This document shows, in pieces, positions 10,164-22,800 of a stretch of 64,000 nt of DNA (positions are counted from its first letter, which is position 1; each line of letters starts with the position of its first letter). The stretch spans positions 5,350,628 to 5,414,627 of the forward strand of contig NC_133496.1 in the NCBI RefSeq assembly GCF_025370935.1, in the 5' to 3' direction. The stretch is from Choristoneura fumiferana (lineage: Eukaryota > Arthropoda > Insecta > Lepidoptera > Tortricidae). The notes below the pieces were generated by a model. The model was not told where the DNA came from. It made no database searches and saw nothing but the letters and a program-made list of their open reading frames with translations. Position numbers and translations under genes: made by a program.

Positions 10164-11681
10164 ATGTTGATGTAGACAATGTACTGTTAGGAACATAAAC
10201 CTATGAGCTTGCTTTTTCCAAAGATACAAACACACTTTAATAATGTTTATTACTTATTATGGTTAAATAATTTATACTTTGATTGATTATATATTAAACA
10301 TAAAGTACATTTGAATACTACATTGTTATTGTAACACTTCATGTATACATATAGTTGGACTAGACATTTTGTATAAAAATAAATTAAACAAGAACATAAT
10401 TAAAATAAAGAAAACTAGCAAAATACTTTAAAATTTCTTAGCAAACTACCACAATTCCATTTAGGTAGCTCACAAGTGCTAAGTGACTAGACTATTATGG
10501 TAAAAACACATTATTCTTAACTAAGTGGGTAAACCCAAGTGTTCTTTGGTTCAATAAAATCTACGGCACAATGGAAGTTTTTTTCTAATAAATAACAATC
10601 TTTGAATATAATAAATTCTACCAAAAGGCCACATTATCACTTCTGTTATTATTCACGGGCTGGAACACAACAAGCCCTATGCCACTGACTAGTTATTAGA
10701 AAAAAGTGACATCTATGTAAAATTTCAAAGGCTTTAGTCTAGCCAAGTATACAATTTGCCTAACTTTGGGGTAAAACACGCCTCTACCCTTCCAATCCAA
10801 ATATGATAGACTGGCGTCATCTAGTGGCACAAATAAATAATCTTATTATAAGAAATACTTCAAATATGTATATGTAAGCGAGTAATACAGGAACATTTAA
10901 ACTTCGTAAGGCAGTAAAATTGTTCTTTAAAAATACTTCTCTTACAGTACATATAAAATGCGAAATATTAAGGTACTTCAACACCAAATACACACAAAAG
11001 TGATTAAAAATGAGAGTACAAATTTAATAGTAAGTATGGGATACAATACAAACAACTAGGTAGCTATAATTTATGTAAGAAAGATATACATAGTTATAAA
11101 AGTATTTGTATATTTTTAAGTATTGGCATTAAATTTTTCTATGAATGGGAAACACAAGTTTTGTAGGAAATTTCACATCTTGCTTAAATTCCACATTTAG
11201 CATGCTTCCAAATATTGGCACTTTTGGGCTTTGCCTTGTCAAAAACAGAATTGGAATTAATTTTATTCACATTGAGTTGCTTATTCTGAATATTTCTGGA
11301 TGCAAAACCAGTCTCAGTACATGACTACTTCAAATAAATTTACAAGAATGGAAGTGTAAAGAAGAAATTACATACTTAAACAATGTGTAAAGCCATTTAC
11401 CGGAGGGCTAGTAGGTGACCCTGCAATATATACTCTTATGTCACATAGTGCTATTTCATACTACTAGCCCTGTAAGTAAAGGAGGCACATAGCACGCGAG
11501 TAGTACTGTACTTGTGGTATAGATATATCCCACAAGAAAATATAGTAGAACTGTGTAACAAACAGGTACAGTACAATTCAATGTTTGCTTCTGACAAAGC
11601 CTAAACAACTAATCTATAATATATCTCACTTGATAGGTACCTTGTAGTGCCATCTTTGCTGTGGTTACAATATGTTATAAT
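10164..11681. other. 3' flanks of convergent genes, no further gene
   Basis: AATAAA at 10378-10383 probably ends zinc-finger gene 4. On the minus strand, TTTATT near 11264 and near 10243 could end the TMEM gene. Nothing else is recognised. Confidence 0.5.
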
Positions 11682-12495
11682 TCAGTCATAAGAAGGTGCT
11701 TTACACATGGTGACTATGAACATAGACGCAAATATAAATTCTAGTAACTGTATACACAGCATCAGGGTGCACCAAATGTACTCTATTCTGAGTCTTACTT
11801 TCTGCCACAAGAGTAGGAATAGTACCCCTGCTATAGAGGGTAGCGTTAGAACCACGGAAAACATCACAGGCACATCTGTGAACAGAATATTAAATTTCAT
11901 TTTTCTATATCTAATAAAGCTGCGTTCTCCACTAGAGATGTGCGAAGATGCCTTGCAAGGAGTGTGTTTGGCATGAATCAATACAAACACTTCATTTACC
12001 TTATCTCTCTCCTCAAAGCTGTTGCTGACCGAGTATAGCTAGGTGAATGTAGCTTTTCTATTGGTTCATGTAATGAAAAACATTCCACACCCATCTCTGG
12101 TGGAAATACAGCTTATATGAATGAAATGAATAAATGTATTGTATTCAAGTTTAATATCAATATTATTATAGTGTCTGTTATTTTAATTTAAATTTATCAT
12201 TATCAATTATATTTGCACATTGTAAATTACAGGTTTGTTTAGTCGATTTGTCAATCTTCTCACCTCTTTCACTAAGACTACCTTTTCTTCCAAGGATCAA
12301 TCTGATACCTTCCACAACAAATAGACCCAGCAAAACACCATAATCTCGTCCTATCAGATAGTAGCCTTCGCCATAATTTGGTGCAATCAAAATAGATTTA
12401 AGAACGAGCGAGCCCAGTTCGCAGGCCGCGAAGAGACCAAAATAAAATGAATTAATGTACAAAAGAATCTCGTACGCCAGACTTGGATTAACCAT
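11682..12495 (-). CDS. TMEM17/TMEM80/TMEM216-family four-helix membrane protein
   Basis: Two coding exons: 12264-12495 (starting at ATG 12493-12495) and 11682-11875. The donor is AGAG|GTGAGA and the acceptor TTCACAG|AT; the split codon gives D in SERDVPVMF. The product is 141 residues with four hydrophobic segments (about 9-32, 48-68, 80-100, 108-130). EILLYINSFYF near the N terminus, EGIRLILGRKGSL before the intron and a proline in helix 3 (VVLTLPS) follow the Transmemb_17 pattern. Family members (TMEM216, TMEM17, TMEM80) sit in the transition zone of cilia; in insects that means sensory neurons. Length matches the family (about 145). I cannot decide between TMEM216 and TMEM80. An imperfect X-box-like palindrome lies about 410 bp upstream of the ATG. 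Confidence 0.9.
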
Positions 12496-12904
12496 ATTGT
12501 AAGAATTGTATGGTTGGCTTGATCACTGAATTTATTTTCAGTCAAATAACAAAAAACAAAAGTTGTTTTTAATTTAGTTACTGCAAAAGATAAATTTTCG
12601 TCTTTCTTTTGTATTTTAAAAATAGAACTCTGAACAGAATGAAACAAGGAAAGGAAATGACTAGTAATTTGGATTGCCAGGCTTAAAAAAAAAAAAAACG
12701 ATTAACAATAAAATTCATAGTTCATTGACTCTGTTTCTGTTATAAAAAAGAAAAGTATTAACTTTGTGGCTGCTGCTTAGCTTAACAACTTAATGGCTGA
12801 CGGATTAATATAACAATACAAATATTTTAATTTCATGATCAAGGTGTAATCAAGAAAAAAAAAATCATTACCATTTTTTACATACTGCATTTACACGCTC
12901 GCTG

Positions 12905-12918
12905 GCTGGCATGGCAAC
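12905..12918. promoter_or_regulatory. Imperfect X-box-like (RFX) palindrome
   Basis: GCTGGCATGGCAAC has one perfect half-site (GGCAAC), the central AT and correct spacing of the RFX X-box; the other half differs at two positions. RFX factors drive ciliary genes, and the neighbouring TMEM gene is a ciliary-type gene. Function is inferred. Confidence 0.3.
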
Positions 12919-13019
12919 CCGAAATTAAGTGCAATGATCGACGCGGGCGGATGCGGTCGTATTGCACGTGTCTATCACGATTTTAATTTTAACATGAACG
13001 GTGTTAACCTAAATCTTTT

Positions 13020-13070
13020 ATGAAAGAGGATATAAATGAAGAAAATCCTCCATATCCTGACTATGATCTG
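13020..13070 (+). other. Possible first (mostly non-coding) exon of ENT, or orphan coding exon
   Basis: A strong donor (CTG|GTAAGT at 13071) closes a 17-codon frame MKEDINEENPPYPDYDL. The exon's 5' edge is not visible and may reach back to about 12930. If joined to the acceptor at 16813 the frame ends 17 codons later, before the ENT start, so it would be an upstream open reading frame. It could alternatively belong to a different gene. Transcript data would decide. Confidence 0.3.
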
Positions 13071-16000
13071 GTAAGTTCTTAAATATCAGTGTTTTTGTGT
13101 GGTTACTATATTTTAAATGACCACGCACGCGCTTTTCGGCCGAGCACGTTTATTTCGCTCCAGTTGCATCGCGGTTATTTTTTTATTTATTCGATATTTA
13201 AAATTGAAACTTTCGAACGTGTTTTAATTATTAAAATGGTTCAAGTAGAGTATAGTATACTGTGTCCAGTAATAAAGAAAATGGTGTGGTTGCTAGGCCA
13301 GTATGTAAATTTGGTTAAGACTGAGATCTTGTTCGGTGTCGTGCTTCGTTCAGCCCACGTTGTCTTATCATAATAGAAGTTGATTTCGGAATGTTGTAGG
13401 TACTTACCGACCCGTATCATTAGTTAACTTGTCCCAACTTCCAAGTGAAGTGAAGGGTTTATTTGTTAAATGCTGGTCACTGGTCAGTGAACTGTGTAAG
13501 TTGTAACAGAAAGTTACTTTTTATGTTTCTATCAGCTTATTGTGAGGAAGTTTTTGTGACAGTTCTATTTAGGGGAGAAAAAAACGATCGTATTTATTGC
13601 GTACGTACCTATTTCGAAATCGTTTAAAAAAACAAATCTTCCGATTATAATCGCAGTTAAAAGTTATGGATAAATGAGTAGATAGTAGTAGATATGGATA
13701 AATAGACATGTTTGAGTTAGGAAATGGTTCTTTCTAATTTCCATAATTCCTGTTAATTATACATTAGATTAACAAAGCCATAACGACACTCTTAATTGGA
13801 TGTTCCTATTCTCATAATTAAAATATTCCAACCCTAGACAGAGCAATTAAAAAAGTTAATTTATTCTTTACATTCTTGGGAAATCACTTCCAGCCAGCAA
13901 GTGTCAAGTCAATGACTCCATTGTGCCTCTTTAATTCCTTTGTTATGAATTGGAATTGAATAGGTACCTAATCTACAACTCAGGCTATTATTAATTTTAT
14001 AGATGGTAGGCATAAATTTAATGGGAACAACACATTCACTTCTTACACAAAAAGTAAGGGCAAAAATGAAACAGAAATGAAACTACTTCCTTACAAAAGT
14101 TTTTTTTTATCTTTTAAATTACATACATGTTTACTCTTTGATAGTGGTACTTTTGGAAGCCCACTATCTCCTAAGTGTTGATCATTGGTGCCACTACTTT
14201 AAGCATTTTAACTTTCTAGAGCACTAATAGGTACATGTTTCCAATAATAAATTTCATAAAAACCCTGTCCAGCAATCTGATTATTTTTTTTTGTTTAAAA
14301 AGTTCTTTCAGTCTTAAGGTGGAGGAACTGCATGAACACACATTTCTTGCATGAATGTAGCTATCATAAGGTTGTGGGTGAGCAAAGTAATTGTTTCAGT
14401 TCGTTAATATTCAAGTACTACACTGATAAAACCATCTGGGCCGATTCGGATTGACTAACAATGCTTCCTATTATATTGACTCTTTGTTTTGATATTTATT
14501 TTTGCAACACATTATATAAAAATAAGACATAGTTTTTGTTACACAATACCTGAAACCTGATATTACTTATTATTCCATTCTGTAATTATTATTGTAACCC
14601 TGAAATATTACCTATACTAGTGTAATATAGTTTCACTTACTAATCATTAATTTTAAAAAAGTGTTTTCTACAAAGTCATGATGATAATATTATATTGTTT
14701 ACCATATTTCTGTTGCTAAAAGTAAAAGTACAGTACAAATAGGTATAGTGGCACATACATATGTAGTTCTTTGTTACTTCATTGAACTTTGGTAGATATT
14801 GTTTTTTCCATGACTCAGTTGACAATGTTTACACTGAATTAGAACTGGTTGAGGCAACATTAAATTCTGCTGATAAATTTTTCTATTAGGTGCTGACAAA
14901 GATTGTGTGAAAACATTGTTGTTAAATCGCGACTGCAAATTTTTCGTTTATCAGGGTCCAGTGGGAATTATTCAATTTCCCTGGATGAAAACTCCTATAT
15001 CCTTCAAATTATTTCCATTCCAAATTTCATCTAAATCGGATTAGCGGTTTAAGCGTGAAAATGTAACATACAAAAACACAGACAGACAGACACAGTCAGT
15101 TTTGCATTAATAATATTAGTAAGGAAATAATTAGTAGCATTGTACTGTGGTGAACACCTCTTCCAAAGAGTATTAGCGTATATTAGTATATACTATGGTA
15201 TGTATCATGTATGTATAAAGAAAACTACTTCTATCTCTTACATAGGTACTTATTTATACAAATTATCAGGGAACCCTTATCTACATACATTATAACATTT
15301 ATAACCTTGACATGTTGCTAGGTATGATAAAGGATTATTTCGTTTGTTTTGTTACAGTAATATCAGTGGTTCCGAAAGTTGTTGTCTCGTAGACGCCTAT
15401 GGCTATGGAAATTATGTCTTTCAGATGCGCATAGACCCCCTACTTGAAAAAAAATTTTTTTTCGATTTACTGTCATTCAGTGCAACTGGAAAATCGTCCA
15501 CTTGAATTGGCCATTTTGAATTTGAACAATTTATTTTTATTATTTATTGTGTACCTAATATACCTTTCATAACGGTGTATTTTGAAAACTAAAAATCAAT
15601 CAATACAAATGATCTTACAGATTATTTAAAACAAATTAATATAATCCTAAGTAAATTCTATCAAAACATGCTGAAAATACAATACATACAACCAAATGTA
15701 TTTTTGTTGTAAATTTTTGGTTAAGATTTCCGATTAACACACGTAGTTTCTTCCGATCCCGTGGAATATCAGATTAAAAAGTAGCCTTTGTGTTATTTCT
15801 TTATTATTTTTACTCACCAAAGTTCATCCAAATTCATCAAACCATATTACCTATCGTGAAAGAGTCACACTTCCGAATAATTACAAAATACTAGGTCTTG
15901 CCCGCGACTCCTTCTTTAAATAATCGTTTATCGCTTTGCAGGGTCCCAAACTAACTTCATACCAAATTTCATTTCAATCGGTTTAGCAGTTTAAGTGTGA

Positions 16001-16812
16001 AGAGGTAACAGACAGACAAATACGGTACTAAGCAATCTTTGATTCTTATTGAAAATATCATTTCATTTAAATAGTGAATTAAATTATAGTTTTAATTAAA
16101 ATGATTTAGTCGTGCCAACACTGCATGAGAGGTATTTAATCAAATGATTTTATGGCAAATACTTACAGTTACATGCACTTACCTCCTCCTAAACAATGGA
16201 TTGTTAAACTGAAATGAGGTAAACTTAACCATAACAATTTAAACAGCTAAAATGGCGTCATTCTACATGTACCTGTGAATATAACTTCCTTGCTTTATTA
16301 ATAAACATTTTCTGAATACCGAGGTGCAAGACACACTGATACCGACTTAGACGTTTAGACATTTACTATCGCGAACCGGATTGTTGACCCATTCGCCACT
16401 GTTTATAATTTAGCGGAGTTATACAATGTAGTAAATATTGTCATTAATAAATCAGAACAGCTTTACACGGCCAAATTACGAATAATCAATACAATCGTAA
16501 GTGGCCCAACAATCCCTGTTCGCGACTGTACGTTGGCCAACAGCTTGGCAACCGGGGTTATACGTTAGTCAGATGGAAATGCATAGTAGATACTCTTTGT
16601 CTGAGATATAAGCTGTGTTCTATAGTTGCTCGTTGTTGCAAATTGTTCGAAGAATTAGTGGTCGTGGTGGCTGATGTCCAGTGTCTGACCGAACATTCGG
16701 TTCAGTTTCCTACCTACAGAATAAACATTACGGTTTTTTTTTTCATGATAGTTTTAGGCGTCCGATGGATGCTGGTAGCTCAGGAACCATTAACCAAACC
16801 ATTTTGTTTCAG
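13071..16812. other. Probable leader intron / intergenic DNA
   Basis: No coding sequence seen. It holds two LINE 3'-tail remnants: 14950-15123 and 15891-16023, both with CCAAATTTCAT followed by an AATCGG-type motif and then the repeated GACAGACAGAC. Confidence 0.45.
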
Positions 16813-16884
16813 ATAACTTCGTTTAACAAGATCGTTGGCGCACAGATGCACTTGTTCGTGTTATGATATAGGAGCTAGCTGGCA
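16813..16884 (+). other. 5' UTR part of the ENT start exon
   Basis: A pyrimidine-rich acceptor (TTTTGTTTCAG) ends at 16812, so a non-coding 72-base leader probably precedes ATG 16885 in this exon. This implies at least one upstream exon. Confidence 0.5.
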
Positions 16885-19800
16885 ATGGAGATGTCCTACC
16901 AAGGAGGCGCGGAGGCCGAGAGCCTCTTGCGGCCGGATCAGAGGAACGCGGTAGTCATGCCGCAGGGAGGCAGAGGTAAGCTGTCGATTTAAGAGACTGT
17001 CAAACGCCGGGCCGACCGATTAGTAATCATTGAATAGATAAATATTGTATTTTTCGTTTAATGAATTAATAAAAAAACAGCTAAGCATCGACATGTAAGC
17101 CAAGCGGATGCTTTCCTATCCGGGAGTCTAAATAGAGAATCCTATTTCTGTAAACAAAACGCACGCATTTGACGAATAGAAGACGGGCGAGTATCTTTAA
17201 AACTATTTTTTTGTACACTTTTTGTCTTTCCACCCGTGTAGGTGGAAAGACCACAAGTCATCCGGTTCGAAGGATTAGAAACTGTCAGGCTCTAAGTAAC
17301 CAGTGGATTCCTGGGTAGAAAATAATATTCTATGTAGTCCCATCAGATCATCAGAAAGTATTGGACACGTACTTGACACGTATTTTACCTTTTGTCAATC
17401 TAACCAAAAATGATAGCGCGTCAAAGTTCGGGAGTGGGGGTCCGTGACGTCACTCCTTTCTTAGTAAACACGGAACTTTAACCAGCAGCTATATCTTCAT
17501 CAACATATTTTTGTGTTGATGAAGATATAGCTCGTGTCCTATATTTTTTGAAGGTCGTAAACTACCTACCTATGTTTAGATTTTAAGACCTTTGTAATAG
17601 TAGGTACTGTAATGTGACATGCAATAAAAGAATTTGAATTTGAAGGACTAATTACGTGTAGGTATATTTTTACGAATCTAGCCTATTGAGGGAAAATCAA
17701 CGAAACTTCATACAAAGTCCCACTTAAATGAATTCCATCCAACCTCCAAGGAATTAGCACTTGCCAAAAATTTGGGTTAATTTGGGCATTAAACTACGAT
17801 CGTGGTTTCTGCATCTCGATAAGGCCATCGATATACAGATAGCGATGTTGTATCTACGCGCTTGGCTTATCTATGCTAAATAATGCTAAACCTTGGAAAA
17901 CTACCTACCGCTACCAAAGTAAGTCATTAGCATTGCTACTAAGTAAGTACTAAGTATTACGTTATCTTTAATTGCACATTGACTATAAACTTCTTTAAAT
18001 ACTTACATAGATAATGAAAAAACTTAGAATGAAAGAAAGAAACATTTATTCGTGACAACGTGAGACAAATGAGCATGTCACCAAATCAGCAAACTGATCT
18101 TTTGGGACCATCAGGTCATCGAATAGACTTGTGTTTAGATGTTGTGGAAAAAAGGGAGTTGAATAGCGCAGAAGATACGGCCGATGAATCGTTTCGTGGT
18201 CTTTCGGTGCTTTCCCAAGCACCAGTCCATGGACTACCTTAGACGGAACCACGGATGAATGTCAAGAATGTGATTTTATCAAAGACATTGAACTGCTCGA
18301 GAATGTTTAACGCAGTTTCACGAAAATACCGACACAATTGAAGAACAAGTCATATGAGGAAAGACTGCAGATGCTTAAGCTTACAACTTTGAAGGAACTC
18401 AGACAGCGTGGCGATTTAATAGAGACCTACAAAATCCTTACCGGGTATTACGACCTGCAGGAGTTCCATGACTTGGTTAATCTTAGTAACAACACGTCTG
18501 CGCGGCCACCAATTTAAACTATCTACTGAACGATCGCACAACAATCCTCGCAGACATTTCTTATGTAACAGAGTGGTCATGTCATGGAACAAACTACCAG
18601 AACATGTAGTCTCAGCACTGAATGTGAACCAATTTAAGAACCGGCTAGACCAACACATTAACAATACAAAGAATACTTGACCAAGGAACAGCTAGATACA
18701 GGCACCTATCAGTTGCTTGCAACTGCCTGCCTGATAATTTATATAATAATAATAATGTTAAACTATGTTAATACAGCTATTGAGTATATATCAGTGATCT
18801 CTTTCAACTTGCCCTCTAGTTTTAACAGGTTAAAAGTGGTAATGTATAATATTTGCTTCGTAATTTCATAGGTTATCATCACTTGGTGTCACCTTGTTAG
18901 GTTTCACATCAAAACTAACAAGTTAGTAGTTCAAGAGACTAAATATTATCACTAACTCGCTATCGTTTGCGTCCTACGGGAGCTCGCTTCCCAGGGATAA
19001 AAAGTAAATCCCTTTACTGTTATTGATCTGGATATATCTCAGAAATTCAGCTGAAGAACCTACGAGTAAATGTATGAAACGTTTTAAAACTGATAATAAA
19101 CGAAAATAACACGCCACGTCACTACCGCATGACTCCGTCGTTTGCATTCCCATTTAGATAACCAAACAAAAGACACTGTCTAACAAAGCTTTATGTTATG
19201 CACGACATTATTCAACAAAGTCCTAAGTTAAAACAATGGTACATTACACCCACACACGTGCATACTCCAATCACATTTCGAACCTTAATCCGCTGGTCTT
19301 TTCACTAGCAACCTTTGACAGGTTAGGAAGAGAGTCAACTGCTAACTAGAATTATACGGGTTCGAATTTCATCTTAGGTCTCTAGTATATCGAGGAATGT
19401 GCAATTTTTAACATTGTGGGCTCATATAGAAGTTCCGTTCGATATTTCTGAGAGCATTGCTTCAAATACCGGTAAAACATAGGTACGTTACTATTACAAT
19501 TTTTACCGGTAAGTATAAAAAAATTAACGTTAGAAGCTGTTCACATAAAGTTAACGTTAATTTAAAAGTATCGTTAAAAGATTACTTCTCACTTTTAAAT
19601 TATAGCGGCGTCCCTGGTCATCATTCTACTAAATCAGAACCTTTGATTATGCTATTAAATCTACGTACGTAATTCGTATCAAAAATTAATCAAGAATTGC
19701 TATTTTTTTACGGATTATATTATGCATTCACGATTATAATTTTGATCCCGACGTATTGAGTCCATTTCAAGTCTCATGGTCAAGGAAAAACAAAAACAAA

Positions 19801-22800
19801 AATTACCAATTGAAGTAATGTTACTTTTTTAACGTTATAATAATGTGAATTAGGTAACGTGTTAACAAGCCCTACTATTAGTTATTATGTAAAGAAAAAT
19901 TACCGTTATCAAGTAACGTTAATTAGGTAACGTTACCATGATGCTAATTTACCAAGTAACGTTATAATTTAATAATAATAATAATAAGCCATTTATTTCG
20001 GACAGAATCCATAGAGGTTAGTTACAATGAAAATACAAACAAGTGGTGTTAGTAAGTAGGTACAATTATAATAATATATCCGACTGCCCAGCGCCGTCAA
20101 CCATGATTAATACCGGTACAAGATATTTTACGATTTTACCGTTACGTAACGTTACTTATAATGTAAATTTGGTAACGTTAACAAGCCCTGTCTTGTAGAT
20201 TTCATTATGTGTTGCTTACACTGGCAGTTTTTTAGCTGTGCTTTATCCATTGCTTTGTGTATTGAGTACAGTACTGCACTCACATGATCCAATAGTATAG
20301 TTAGTATAGCTTGTACACCAGAAATAAGCGGCTGAATTAAATTGGGATGCACCAAAAAAATAACCTATAGTTTTTATTTTATTTTTGGAAAGAATAGGAT
20401 ATTTTAAGATACCATTTTCATTGATTTTGAATTTGGATAAGTATTTAATTTTTTATATATTTTTTTTACAAAATACGCTGGATGACGTTACAGCCACGTT
20501 CCATTGCCTAGAAAAATTCAGGTCGTACATAAAATAATCTGTGGCATTACAATGTGACAATAATACAAGCACGGTTTAGGGCAAAGAGTACATAATCACT
20601 GTTTAGGGTCCTAAATGAAATAGTTTTATTTATTTCTCTTCTTTTAGCTTCGATTATTCCTATGTTTGTTTAATGGTGTGATAGTAAATAGATATTTTTA
20701 TTAAATTTGGAAAGAATAGGATATTTAAGATACCATTTTCATTGATTTTGAATTTGGATAAGTAGTTAATTTTTTATATTTTGTTTACAAAATACGCTGG
20801 ATGACGTCACAGTGAGACGGCCACGTTCCATTACCTAGAAAAATTCAGGTCGTACATAACATAATCAGTGGCATTACAATGTGACAATAATACAAGCACG
20901 GTTTAGGGTCCTAAATGAAATAGTTTTATTTATTTCTCTTCTTTTAGTTTCGATTATTCCTATGTTTGTTTAATGGTGTGATAGTAAATAGATATTTTTT
21001 ATTAAAATCTGATATTTTACTTTTTTTGTATTCACTAGTAACGTCGTAATTTAATTTGTAAAAATACATTGGAAATACTCGTATACATTTCGGACTTTAC
21101 GAGAAATGACAACTGTTTAAAGCGGGTGCGCATCATGTGATTAAAGTTCTATCTTTGTCACTCTTTGCTATTATAAGCAGGACAGCAACATTTCAAACTG
21201 TCAATTTGCTTTAGAGTGTAGACCTGCTTTATAACTGCCTTTGTGACGGTACACTGCAGGGGTCAAATGAAGGTCATGACTTAAATTTTGTTTATTTTAT
21301 TCAGTTTATCATATTTTTGGAATCTGATTCCTGAAAACGCTTCAATAAGCCTATTTCTCCAAACGGTTTTCGATTTATTATACGTTGTCAAAAATTGGGA
21401 CATCCCAATTGCTCTGAAATAGGTATCTTTCTTGCTCTTATTGGAGTATTTTTCGGGTTTGCACAAAAATTATTTGAATAAGTGTTAACTCTTTTTGTTT
21501 TACTTGCGATCTTGGGATGTTTGTTAATGTCACATCATGGTACAGATATGTAGTTTAGACACATATTTAGATGATTAAATCAGTAAATAGTACAGTAAGC
21601 ATAATAAAAGCTTGCTTAAAACTTACAACGTTAATTTTATATTGACTATAGCAACATGCAAAGTAAAAAAAAAAGCTGCTTATGATTTGCGGTGAGTCTA
21701 CAAACTACACAGTTGTTGTCACAATATTAAATTAAAGTCATAAAAATCAAATCATATAGCTCTAACAGCATCATTCTATTATCTAACTCAGTTATGCCCA
21801 TTAACTCCGTTTCTCTAAGCAAATTGTATCAAAGGCGAGCTGTTCAAATGTTCTCCTTATACGACAGTTATAGAGCCAATAATGCTTTACAGATACTGTT
21901 ACCCGACTATCTTTTATGTCCTCTTGGTATTACAGTGCGTTTTGATAGATCTTTAGGACATTAACATCGGATTTTATATGTCAGACAGTTGATCCTAGTC
22001 GGGCTACTTGTTGGTTTTTCAATTTGATCAACAAGTGCAAGTGTAAGTTCCCAATCCGCATTGGGCCGCGTGGGAATTACGGCCGAGGCCTTCTCGTTCA
22101 GAGAGGAGCCCTGCACCCTGCAGTGGGACGTAGTGATGTCCGAAGTGATTATGATCAACAAGTGCAAGTTTTAGGTTATAGATACTCTCACTGCAATATT
22201 GTAAACTTACAACAGAAGCTCAGCTTAAGATCGCTTGTTTTAGTGCATTCATTAAAAATACAGGGGTGACTCCTAAGTGGTACACAGAAATTATGTTTTC
22301 CTACTCTGTACCTCTAGATTAAACAGTTGTACCTACGTAAGAATGTGTTATAATCCGTAAATGTTTTTCTTGCTGATCTCGTTACTATACAATACAATGA
22401 CTCTTTATTGATAACACACAGCGCATAGTAAGCAGTACAGAAAACAGGTATAATTATCCTCGTAACGCCCAAGTCAAATTTTTGATTAATCTGTCATCTC
22501 CCAGGATAACAGGATCAAAGGAATTTGGGCACAAATTTGTGCCTCTGGGAGAGGACAGGTTAGTGAACATTAATCTTTATGTCATTTATGATAGAGTTTG
22601 ATTTAAAATTACAATAAGTCCTTTATAAAGGACTCTGGGCGTTAGGAGGCTAAAGAGATTTTCCAAGGTAAGCAATAGGAAGCCTTATCGTTTCAGAGCC
22701 CTAGATATCCTAGATACACTAGGTACTTCTTATTCTTCTGTTTGAACAAGGTTCACCTCGTTGTATCTTGATGGAAATGTTAAAAAGATCACATTAACGA

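Noticed and set aside
19340..19380. GGTTCGAATTTC suggesting a tRNA B box
   Set aside because: No matching A box or cloverleaf arms could be built around it.
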